23,811 nt of DNA, taken from positions 1 through 23,811 of the forward strand of contig MFUQ01000008.1 of assembly GCA_001785725.1 (NCBI GenBank). The letters are read 5' to 3'. The DNA comes from Candidatus Nomurabacteria bacterium RIFCSPLOWO2_01_FULL_36_10b. GTDB taxonomy: Bacteria; Patescibacteriota; Minisyncoccia; Phycocordibacterales; UBA1006. Position numbers and translations under genes: made by a program. Positions 1-4,748 of this stretch are shown in pieces (the stretch's first letter is position 1; each line of letters begins with the position of its first letter). Below the pieces are notes generated by a model that ran no database searches, was not told where the DNA came from, and saw nothing but the letters and a program-made list of their open reading frames with translations.

Positions 1-474
1 TATACGATGCGCAAGTTTTTGCAATAGTGATTCACGCATCTCGTGTTCTTCAATATAATCAAGAAGATAATCACGTAATTCACTAATATCAATATTTGGT
101 GGAATTGGCACAGGGTCAACAGGGAAGTATGCTGTATTTGAATGAAAGAACAAACGAGGGTCGCGCTCTTCCGTTCCTGACTCTATCCAGAAAGCGTCTA
201 ATTTATTAAAACTTATATAATTAGAACCATATGTAACACCAGTTTCGCTAATTTCAAATATTAATATTTCTGGTTTACGTCTTGCTTGAATACCAAGCAC
301 AAGCGCGGCTATAAAAAGAAATATGGCAAAGATATAATTCTTCCAAACAAGTATTGACACAAGAATACCAGCAAGAGCTATTGCCCCAATCCACCAATAC
401 CAATCAATTTTTTTCTCTTTATATATATATTCAGGAATTTCCCATGAATATACGAGTGTTGCGTTATGTGACAT
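1..474 (-). CDS. Membrane protein with two N-terminal helices, partial (3' end outside window)
   Basis: The frame is open from an ATG at 472-474 to the window edge, giving 158 residues without a stop. The protein starts MSHNATLVYSWEIPEY. It has two adjacent hydrophobic helices at about residues 25-65 (rich in W, I, A, L), closed by a basic QARRKP stretch, and then a soluble domain with alternating beta-like stretches (EILIFEISETGVTYG, then FNKLDAFWIESG). The layout resembles small bacterial membrane proteins with a PH-like C-terminal domain, but I cannot confirm the family. A TATACT hexamer lies 7 bases before the ATG with no Shine-Dalgarno sequence, so the mRNA may be leaderless. The function is unknown. 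The reading frame is convincing because its codon use matches the neighbours and the protein topology is sensible. Confidence 0.75.
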   Translation of the reverse strand, partial: MSHNATLVYSWEIPEYIYKEKKIDWYWWIGAIALAGILVSILVWKNYIFAIFLFIAALVLGIQARRKPEILIFEISETGVTYGSNYISFNKLDAFWIESGTEERDPRLFFHSNTAYFPVDPVPIPPNIDISELRDYLLDYIEEHEMRESLLQKLAHRI

Positions 475-481
475 ACAAATA

Positions 482-487
482 AGTATA
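482..487 (-). promoter_or_regulatory. -10 element (TATACT) 7 nt before the membrane-protein ATG
   Basis: On the minus strand TATACT ends 7 bases before the start codon at 474. Transcription would begin at about the A of ATG, giving a leaderless message. No clear -35 box is visible. Confidence 0.4.
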
Positions 488-503
488 CCATATCTTTTTT
501 ATG

Positions 504-556
504 CTCGCACAATATGCGAGAATGTTATTTTCTTTATCCCCCTCCTTTGGAGGGGG
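504..556. repeat. Two short inverted repeats in the gap before the RRM gene
   Basis: CTCGCA (504-509) pairs with TGCGAG (515-520) around a 5-base loop. CCCCCTCC (538-545) pairs with GGAGGGGG (549-556) around TTT. Neither is followed by a clean T-run on either strand, so they are not convincing terminators. The second resembles short GC-rich palindromes that are dispersed in many genomes. The rest of the 475-651 gap holds only the terminator at 606-635. Confidence 0.5.
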
Positions 557-605
557 CAAGGGGGAGGCCATGTATCGTATGGCGCATGACTGGGAAGGGA
601 AAAAC

Positions 606-635
606 AAAAACCCCTCGTCAGACGAGAGAGTTTTT
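606..635 (-). terminator. Terminator of the RRM gene, possibly bidirectional
   Basis: CTCGTC (614-619) and GACGAG (621-626) form a hairpin flanked by AAAAAC on one side and GTTTTT on the other. Read on the minus strand it lies 17-46 bases after the RRM stop codon and is followed by TTTTTG and more Ts. It would also work on the plus strand. Confidence 0.6.
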
Positions 636-651
636 GCTGATGTTTTTAGAT

Positions 652-1002
652 TTAGTAACGATCACGACCACCACCGTATCCTCCACGATCATTACTATAA
701 CCACCACGACCGCCACCACTATTACCTCCACGGAATCCTCCGGTGCGAGGTGGGCGCTCAGTCATGGGGCGGGCCTCGTTAACAACGAGAGCGCGTCCAT
801 CCAAGTCCTTACCATTTAACTGCTCAATAGCAGCTTGTGCTCCGGCATCATCCATTTCAATGAAACCGAATCCACGAGAACGAGATGGGTTATCACGTTC
901 CATCATAACTGTTGCAGACGTTACTGTGCCAAATGGCGCGAACGTTGCTTCTAAATCAGCATCTTGTGCTGAATATGGCAAATTGCCAACGTAAATTTTC
1001 AT
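652..1002 (-). CDS. RRM RNA-binding protein with glycine/arginine-rich tail
   Basis: This 116-residue protein has one RNA recognition motif followed by a disordered tail. RNP2 is seen as KIYVGNLPY at residues 2-10 and RNP1 as RGFGFIEM at about 43-50; both carry the aromatic residues that stack on RNA bases. Residues from about 86 are rich in GG, RGG and YGG units, a typical single-strand RNA-binding tail. The organisation matches small bacterial RRM proteins of the cyanobacterial Rbp type, which bind mRNA and are often cold-induced. No Shine-Dalgarno sequence precedes the ATG. A two-tier hairpin sits only 9 bases upstream of the start and may control translation. The gene is monocistronic, with its own terminator. 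The specific RNA targets cannot be inferred. Confidence 0.92.
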   Translation of the reverse strand: MKIYVGNLPYSAQDADLEATFAPFGTVTSATVMMERDNPSRSRGFGFIEMDDAGAQAAIEQLNGKDLDGRALVVNEARPMTERPPRTGGFRGGNSGGGRGGYSNDRGGYGGGRDRY

Positions 1003-1011
1003 ACACGTAAT

Positions 1012-1038
1012 CCGTATGTGCCTGTGGCAACGATACGG
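1012..1038 (-). promoter_or_regulatory. Hairpin in the 5' leader of the RRM gene
   Basis: CCGTAT (1012-1017) pairs with ATACGG (1033-1038), and inside it TGCC (1019-1022) pairs with GGCA (1026-1029) around a 3-base loop. The structure ends 9 bases before the start codon, so it could mask or expose the ribosome landing site. Regulation is inference. Confidence 0.45.
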
Positions 1039-1397
1039 AAAATAACTTCCAATAAACTGACACTATTCTTTGTAGAACCTTTCCGCACGTGATGTCACTT
1101 GCAATGGGTACGCCAAGAGAAATTATGTCAAACATACTGTACTACAGTTATGTGTAAAAGTATAGGGTATGTTATGAATTGTGCCCCACCAAGGTCTCGG
1201 ACCTAGTAATGTAAGACAGTGTAAGGGTTTCCCAACGATAATTCAATAAGGATTTCAACCCCTCCGCATAGCAGTCATAATTTAAGAAACGGACAAACAG
1301 GACAGCAGAAGGGGAGATCAGACGTACGTTTTTAAGAATCTGGAATGCCAACGAATGCCAATTTTTTGAAGTTAGATATTGAACCTATACGGCGCTA
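1039..1397. other. Gene-free stretch between the RRM gene and the DGR target
   Basis: About 360 bases contain no open frame I trust. Small inverted repeats are present, such as ACTGT/ACAGT at 1136-1148 and AGGT/ACCT at 1192-1204. The base composition differs from the coding neighbours. I looked for conserved signatures of tmRNA, RNase P RNA and SRP RNA and saw none. It may hold the RRM promoter on the minus strand, but no convincing -35/-10 pair is visible. Confidence 0.4.
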
Positions 1398-1426
1398 TTG
1401 CTTTTATGTTATATCCGTGATATAAT
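1398..1426 (+). promoter_or_regulatory. Promoter of the DGR target gene
   Basis: TTGCTT at 1398-1403 is followed by a 17-base spacer and a perfect TATAAT at 1421-1426. This is the best sigma-70-like promoter in the window. Transcription would start near 1433, giving a leader of about 74 bases before the ATG at 1507, unlike the leaderless genes elsewhere here. Confidence 0.7.
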
Positions 1427-1445
1427 TCTCAACGAGAAGTAGTAA

Positions 1446-1481
1446 GTCTCTAGCTATATTCTGACTAATGAAATTAGAGAC
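1446..1481 (+). promoter_or_regulatory. Leader hairpin upstream of the DGR target
   Basis: GTCTCTA (1446-1452) pairs perfectly with TAGAGAC (1475-1481) across a 22-base loop, between the promoter and the target start codon. It could affect stability or translation of the target mRNA. Only the inverted repeat is seen directly. Confidence 0.4.
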
Positions 1482-1506
1482 ACCCACATTTAAAACTTAA
1501 TTTGTC

Positions 1507-2133
1507 ATGGCAGAAAAAAAATTCACTGTCTCAGGCGAACAACGTGACGACATCGATGGACAGATGCTCGAAATCAAACACCAACTCCGTCTTAAGGGCG
1601 GATGTCCAATTGATCCTGAACTCGTTAAGGTTACCCTCCAAAAAATTGTAGAGGGCAAATTTGGCATTAAAGAGAACATTCTATCCCAAGGTCAAACAAT
1701 TCTCATTGATGCGTGTGATGGAACTGAAACCTTAGCTGATGCTAAGGATGTTTTTCCATCAGGTATTGATGGTGACTTCGAAAAATGGGGCACCAACAAA
1801 GCCGGTATCGCCACAAAAGAACAGGCGGTAGATGTCCACGAACTGGTAAAGGATAGAACCTTTGCACAAATGTTCGGCTCCCTCGGGACCGATCTGGACA
1901 AGTTGTGTCTGACACAAGCCCAGATTAAAAACTTTTGCAAACAACATGCTAACTGGCTCCGTCAGGGCGGATATGTCACCTTCTTCCTTTTCAAGGTTGG
2001 AGAAGAATTCTTCGTTGCTCGCGTGTTCGTGCGCTCTGGCGGCTTGCACGTCAGCGTGCTCCGGTTCGGGAGCAGCTACGTCTGGCATGCCGGGCTCCTC
2101 CATCGTATGGTGGTTCCGCAACTGACCGCTTAG
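1507..2133 (+). CDS. DGR target protein with C-terminal variable region
   Basis: This 208-residue protein is the substrate of the retroelement. The N-terminal 165 residues are soluble, with no signal peptide or membrane helix (landmarks ILIDACDGTETLADAKDVFP and FEKWGTNKAG). The last 40 residues are encoded by the variable repeat and read as alternating hydrophobic and variable positions, with invariant VW and LHRMVVP landmarks, as in C-type-lectin-like variable domains of DGR targets. Variable positions are residues 172, 174, 176, 178, 181, 183, 185, 188-191, 194, 196 and 197, plus possibly 205 and 206. In the template most of these are AAC codons, which can become many amino acids but never a stop. 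The gene has its own strong promoter and leader and appears more GC-rich than the surroundings, which suggests cassette-like acquisition. The ligand is unknown. Similarity to CPR DGR targets is from memory of the family. Confidence 0.93.
   Translation: MAEKKFTVSGEQRDDIDGQMLEIKHQLRLKGGCPIDPELVKVTLQKIVEGKFGIKENILSQGQTILIDACDGTETLADAKDVFPSGIDGDFEKWGTNKAGIATKEQAVDVHELVKDRTFAQMFGSLGTDLDKLCLTQAQIKNFCKQHANWLRQGGYVTFFLFKVGEEFFVARVFVRSGGLHVSVLRFGSSYVWHAGLLHRMVVPQLTA
2006..2125 (+). repeat. DGR variable repeat (VR)
   Basis: This 120-base stretch at the 3' end of the target gene aligns without gaps to 2434-2553 (constant offset 428). There are 21 mismatches, and each lies where the template has A: A becomes C, G or T. 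All template C, G and T positions are identical. From about 2098 to 2118 the two copies match perfectly even at adenines, which marks the likely initiation (IMH) zone. Then come two A-to-C differences at 2119 and 2122. Confidence 0.97.
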
Positions 2134-2151
2134 AACCTTTTGTTCTCTCTT

Positions 2152-2181
2152 AATCCCTTTGACACTTTGGTTGAAGGGATT
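2152..2181 (+). terminator. Hairpin 27 bases after the VR: terminator or DGR targeting structure
   Basis: AATCCCTT (2152-2159) pairs with AAGGGATT (2174-2181), followed by TTTGATTT. It can end target-gene transcription. DGRs of the Bordetella phage type need a hairpin/cruciform just 3' of the IMH for efficient retrohoming, so it could serve that role too. The loop here is 14 bases, longer than in that example. Confidence 0.5.
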
Positions 2182-2199
2182 TTGATTTACGTATAAAAT
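2171..2199 (+). promoter_or_regulatory. Possible promoter for the template RNA
   Basis: TTGAAG (2171-2176), a 17-base spacer and TAAAAT (2194-2199) make a moderate sigma-70-like match about 235 bases upstream of the TR on the same strand. It overlaps the second arm of the hairpin above. Confidence 0.3.
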
Positions 2200-2433
2200 A
2201 GTTAGGCAGTGGTGCGGTATGTCGCGGTTACGGCTGCGGGATCACGATTGCTCAAAATCATCATCGAGAATTTTGCCGGTCACGGCTTGCAAAAGAGTGA
2301 GGGTCGTTTTGAAAATAAAAAACTATTCAGTTGGTGCGATATGCTGGGGGACTTCGACGTCTCACATACAATACAGCACGATCCCTGATGGAAACATGCT
2401 TGGATTGGCAGTGCCACAGATGGCATATCGTAC
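2182..2433 (+). other. Spacer between VR and TR; likely 5' part of the template RNA
   Basis: There is no gene I trust. A 59-codon open stretch without an ATG runs from GTG at 2209 to TGA at 2386-2388, with a rather protein-like composition (it includes AGSRLLKIIIENFAGHG). It could be a degraded gene fragment or chance in a GC-richer patch. The interval most likely forms the upstream part of the TR transcript, which in known DGRs is structured and bound by the RT-Avd complex. Confidence 0.4.
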
Positions 2434-2553
2434 AATTCTTCGTTGCTAACGTGAACGTGAACTCTGACGGCTTGAACGTCAACGTGAACCGGTTCGAGAA
2501 CAACAACGTCTGGAATGCCGAGAACCTCCATCGTATGGTGGTTCCGAAAATGA
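2434..2553 (+). repeat. DGR template repeat (TR)
   Basis: This is the non-coding invariant copy of the VR. It is adenine-loaded at the variable codons: ten AAC codons, one GAC, one AAT and two GAG, each aligned to a changed codon in the VR. It lies 13 bases beyond the 3' end of the minus-strand avd gene and is transcribed from the plus strand, like the target and the RT. A plus-strand frame is open through it, but that follows from its matching the target's codons and is not a gene. Confidence 0.96.
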
Positions 2554-2566
2554 AGGTTTCTCCTCT

Positions 2567-2968
2567 CTATCGTTTGGGAGGAGTTTTTGTTTCAAGGCCT
2601 TTTCTCCATCCGCCAAGCATCTTTCCTATTTCATCGAGTTGTGTTGAAAGAGTTGCATACTTCTCATTTGGCAAACATCTGTTTTCCCAAGCTAATTGGA
2701 GAAAGAATTTTACGCCATCGAGTTTTGATATTGAAACAGTAATACGGCCAACCTTCTGATCGCCTGAAAGATAGAGGGAGATGAAAATATTTTCCAATAG
2801 TTCCAAAAAGTAACCATCAACTCTTCCACCAAGATTGTGGCGATATGTCTTTGGAAAATTTACTAACAATTTAAACCATAGAGAATAGGACTCCTTTGCC
2901 TTTACGAGCACTGTAGGTGTTCTGGGGGGGGGAGAATTTTTGGTCATTTTATTCACATGTTCACTCAT
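2567..2968 (-). CDS. avd: Avd-like DGR accessory protein (four-helix bundle)
   Basis: Avd is a small basic four-helix bundle that forms a pentamer, binds the reverse transcriptase and the template RNA, and is needed for mutagenic cDNA synthesis. The match is clear: an aromatic first helix (SYSLWFKLLVNFPK), then TYRHNLGGRVDGYFLELLENI, then later helices ending LDEIGKMLGGWRKGLE. The start is uncertain. The frame opens at 3007, with further ATGs at 2968 (133 residues) and 2947 (126 residues, closest to the usual Avd length of about 128). The 2968 start lies back to back with an internal RT ATG in the palindrome CATATG. Unusually, the gene is on the strand opposite to the RT and target. A run of nine Gs on the plus strand (2924-2932), encoding PPP near the N-terminus, could slip and switch the gene off. 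Confidence 0.88.
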   Translation of the reverse strand: MSEHVNKMTKNSPPPRTPTVLVKAKESYSLWFKLLVNFPKTYRHNLGGRVDGYFLELLENIFISLYLSGDQKVGRITVSISKLDGVKFFLQLAWENRCLPNEKYATLSTQLDEIGKMLGGWRKGLETKTPPKR

Positions 2969-3967
2969 ATGTATAACAATATCATAACAATTGAAAGCTT
3001 GCTTCATGCCTGGCAGGAGTTTCTACCTGGTAAGAAAAATCGCGCCGACGTCATGGCATTTCAAAATCGCCTCATGAATAATATCTGTAACTTACATCGT
3101 GATCTCACGGATAGAACGTACAGGCATGGTACATATCATGCCTTCAATATTTCTGATCCTAAACCGAGGAATATTCATAAAGCCACTGTACGTGATCGTT
3201 TATTACATCATCTAGTTCACGCTGAACTCTATCCATATTTTGATAGACAATTTATTCATGATTCATATTCATGTCGCATTGGTAAAGGAACGCATAAAGC
3301 CATGGAGCGGTTTATTGATTTTGGGAACACTGTTTCAAAAAACGATACTGGTGGATGCTGGGTTCTCAAATGTGATATTAGAAAGTTCTTTGCCAATATT
3401 GATCATACTATCTTAAAAGATATACTCGCAAGGCATATTAAGGATCAAAATCTGTTGCAACTTCTTGGTGGTATTATTGATAGTTTTTCAACGACAGACA
3501 GGATAGTTGTTGGCTTACCACTGGGTAATCTTACCAGTCAGCTTCTCGTAAATGTCTATATGAACGAATTTGATAATTTCATGAAACGAGTTCTTAAGGT
3601 GAAATATTATATTCGCTATGCTGATGATTTTGTTATCTTCCATAGAGATTCTAATTATTTGAAAGATCTGATTCCTAAAATCTCTGAGTTTCTTGAAGTG
3701 AAATTAAAATTGTCTTTGCATCCGGATAAGGTGTTTATAAAAACGCTGGGATCAGGGGTTGATTTCTTGGGATGGGTGCATTTTCCAAATCATCGCGTAT
3801 TACGTACGACAACAAAAAAGAGAATGATGAGAACTATTAAGATAAAAGAAGGGAAGAAAGAAACCGTAGAATCGTATCTCGGACTTTTGAGTCATGGGAA
3901 TACATACAAATTGAAAAAGAAGGTTGTCGGATTTGTGGAAGAATTAACAAAAGATGCTGAAAAATAA
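2957..3967 (+). CDS. DGR reverse transcriptase
   Basis: This 336-residue RNA-directed DNA polymerase makes adenine-mutagenised cDNA from the TR RNA. Family landmarks occur in order: SDPKPRNIHKATVRDRLLHH (66-85), FIHDSYSCRIGKGTHKA (99-115), LKCDIRKFF with catalytic D140, LPLGNLTSQ (187-195), and YADD (221-224) with catalytic D223 and D224. The LPLGNLTSQ motif replaces the QGxxxSP of group II intron and other RTs and is diagnostic of DGR enzymes; it is linked to low fidelity at adenine. There is no maturase or nuclease domain, and the length is normal for DGR RTs. ATGs at 2957 and 2969 are both possible starts. The 5' end is divergent from and overlaps the longer forms of avd. No separate promoter is obvious, so it may be read from the TR transcript. 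Confidence 0.97.
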   Translation: MFTHMYNNIITIESLLHAWQEFLPGKKNRADVMAFQNRLMNNICNLHRDLTDRTYRHGTYHAFNISDPKPRNIHKATVRDRLLHHLVHAELYPYFDRQFIHDSYSCRIGKGTHKAMERFIDFGNTVSKNDTGGCWVLKCDIRKFFANIDHTILKDILARHIKDQNLLQLLGGIIDSFSTTDRIVVGLPLGNLTSQLLVNVYMNEFDNFMKRVLKVKYYIRYADDFVIFHRDSNYLKDLIPKISEFLEVKLKLSLHPDKVFIKTLGSGVDFLGWVHFPNHRVLRTTTKKRMMRTIKIKEGKKETVESYLGLLSHGNTYKLKKKVVGFVEELTKDAEK

Positions 3968-4045
3968 AACTATTCTGTGTAGGATGAAAGAGAAGTGCCA
4001 TAAGGATTATATGCTGATCCGAGTATGACGCATCGGCCTTGACTG
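3968..4045. other. Short spacer between the RT gene and tRNA-Gly
   Basis: No gene, clear terminator or repeat of the tRNA 3' end is visible here. The RT therefore lacks a recognisable terminator on its own strand before the tRNA gene. Confidence 0.4.
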
Positions 4046-4116
4046 TGCGGGTAGGGAGAATCGAACTCCCGTCTTCTGCTTGGAAGGCAGACATTCTACC
4101 ACTAAACCATACCCGC
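4046..4116 (-). tRNA. tRNA-Gly (anticodon UCC)
   Basis: The minus strand folds into a cloverleaf. The acceptor arms GCGGGTA and TACCCGC pair perfectly, and the anticodon stem TCTGC/GCAGA encloses the loop CTTCCAA with anticodon TCC. The T stem is GGGAG/CTCCC with a TTCGATT loop. The discriminator base is A at 4046, and the CCA end is not encoded, so it must be added after transcription. Its 3' end faces the DGR. Confidence 0.95.
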
Positions 4117-4119
4117 AGT

Positions 4120-4153
4120 TAATACATAACGCCCGTACGGGCGTTATGTATTA
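4120..4153. terminator. 34-bp perfect palindrome between tRNA-Gly and HU
   Basis: TAATACATAACGCCCGT (4120-4136) is followed immediately by its exact reverse complement (4137-4153). It lies 17 bases after the HU stop on the minus strand and just before the tRNA 5' end. It probably ends HU transcription, although there is no T-run, and may separate it from the tRNA. Confidence 0.6.
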
Positions 4154-4170
4154 GTGAGTAAGAAATAGTT

Positions 4171-4449
4171 TTATTTCTTACCAACCTGATCCTTTAGTCC
4201 CTTACCGGCGCGGAACTTTGGTACACGCGTAGCTGGAACTGATACAGTTTGACCTGTACGAGGGTTGCGAGCCATACGCGCAGGACGCATTTTGCCCTCA
4301 AACTTACCAAAACCAGCAATATCTACTGTTCCTCCTTTTGTCATTTCTGACGCAATAGCGTCAAAAATTCCCTCAACGACTTGCTGTGCTTGTACTTTCG
4401 TACCACCAAGCATGCCGTGTATCATTTCAATGAGGTCTGCTTTCTTCAT
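4171..4449 (-). CDS. hup: HU-family nucleoid DNA-binding protein
   Basis: This 92-residue protein matches the full HU/IHF fold. It has N-terminal helices (MKKADLIEMIHGMLGGTKVQAQQVVEGIF), a beta-sheet saddle including VDIAGFGKFEGKMRPARMARNPRTGQ, and the conserved RNPRTGQ at the tip of the DNA-binding arm, where a proline intercalates between base pairs. It dimerises, bends DNA non-specifically and compacts the nucleoid. The length is standard. The gene is alone between a palindromic terminator and a leader of about 140 bases that contains two clear hairpins, so its translation may be controlled by RNA structure. I see nothing that would separate HU-alpha from HU-beta types. Confidence 0.96.
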   Translation of the reverse strand: MKKADLIEMIHGMLGGTKVQAQQVVEGIFDAIASEMTKGGTVDIAGFGKFEGKMRPARMARNPRTGQTVSVPATRVPKFRAGKGLKDQVGKK

Positions 4450-4519
4450 AATAACAGTATGTGAGTTGCGGTCTATACTATAGAGAGCGTCCCCACAGTG
4501 CCTATTCTAATAATAACCC

Positions 4520-4597
4520 ATGAAGTTTGTCTAACCACTTAAGGTTAGGGCGCTTCATCATGCCATTTCAAAAGCGAAATGTCCGATATCTATTATA
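4520..4597 (-). promoter_or_regulatory. HU promoter -10 and structured 5' leader
   Basis: On the minus strand a perfect TATAAT lies at 4592-4597 with a poor -35. Downstream, CATTTC/GAAATG form a hairpin (4564-4581). ATGAAG/CTTCAT form an outer stem (4520-4525 with 4553-4558) enclosing CTAACC/GGTTAG (4531-4536 with 4543-4548). The leader would be about 140 bases. Confidence 0.5.
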
Positions 4598-4623
4598 AAA
4601 CAATACTATTACAAAATACACTC

Positions 4624-4728
4624 TTGACAAGTCGCATTTATTATACTACATACTTTTTCTATACTCTCGTCTTTCAGACGAGAAAAGTACTTAATTACAC
4701 TATCTTGCTTAGCTAGATAGTGCTTTTT
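4624..4728 (+). ncRNA. Candidate small RNA, or rny terminators only
   Basis: On the plus strand a perfect TTGACA (4624-4629) is followed, after 17 bases, by a weak TACATA. Then come the hairpins CTCGTCT/AGACGAG (4666-4682) and CACTATCT/AGATAGTG (4698-4722), the latter followed by CTTTTTGG. This would give an RNA of about 70 bases ending at a proper terminator. The same hairpins lie 27-83 bases after the RNase Y stop on the minus strand, so they may simply end that transcript. Confidence 0.25.
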
Positions 4729-4748
4729 GGGGAATAATAAGAATAATA

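Noticed and set aside
743..994. Plus-strand frame opposite the RRM gene
   Set aside because: It is a shadow of the RRM coding sequence, with no recognisable protein.
1339..1349. Eleven-base match to the TR (TCTGGAATGCC) upstream of the target gene, as a possible decayed second VR or TR
   Set aside because: One match this short between a 120-base query and 24 kb is expected by chance, and the flanks do not align.
1039..1397. Gene-free stretch as tmRNA, RNase P RNA or SRP RNA
   Set aside because: No conserved core sequences or tRNA-like end were found; only small hairpins are present.
1759..2121. Minus-strand frame opposite the DGR target
   Set aside because: It is antisense to a well-supported gene and its composition follows the complement of the VR.
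2331..2759. Plus-strand 142-residue open frame through the TR as a second target gene
   Set aside because: It is open because the TR mirrors target codons. Outside the TR it is antisense to avd and does not look like protein.
3968..4116. DGR as an element integrated at the 3' end of tRNA-Gly with an att duplication
   Set aside because: The DGR does lie on the tRNA 3' side, but I found no repeat of the tRNA 3' end at the other boundary and no integrase.
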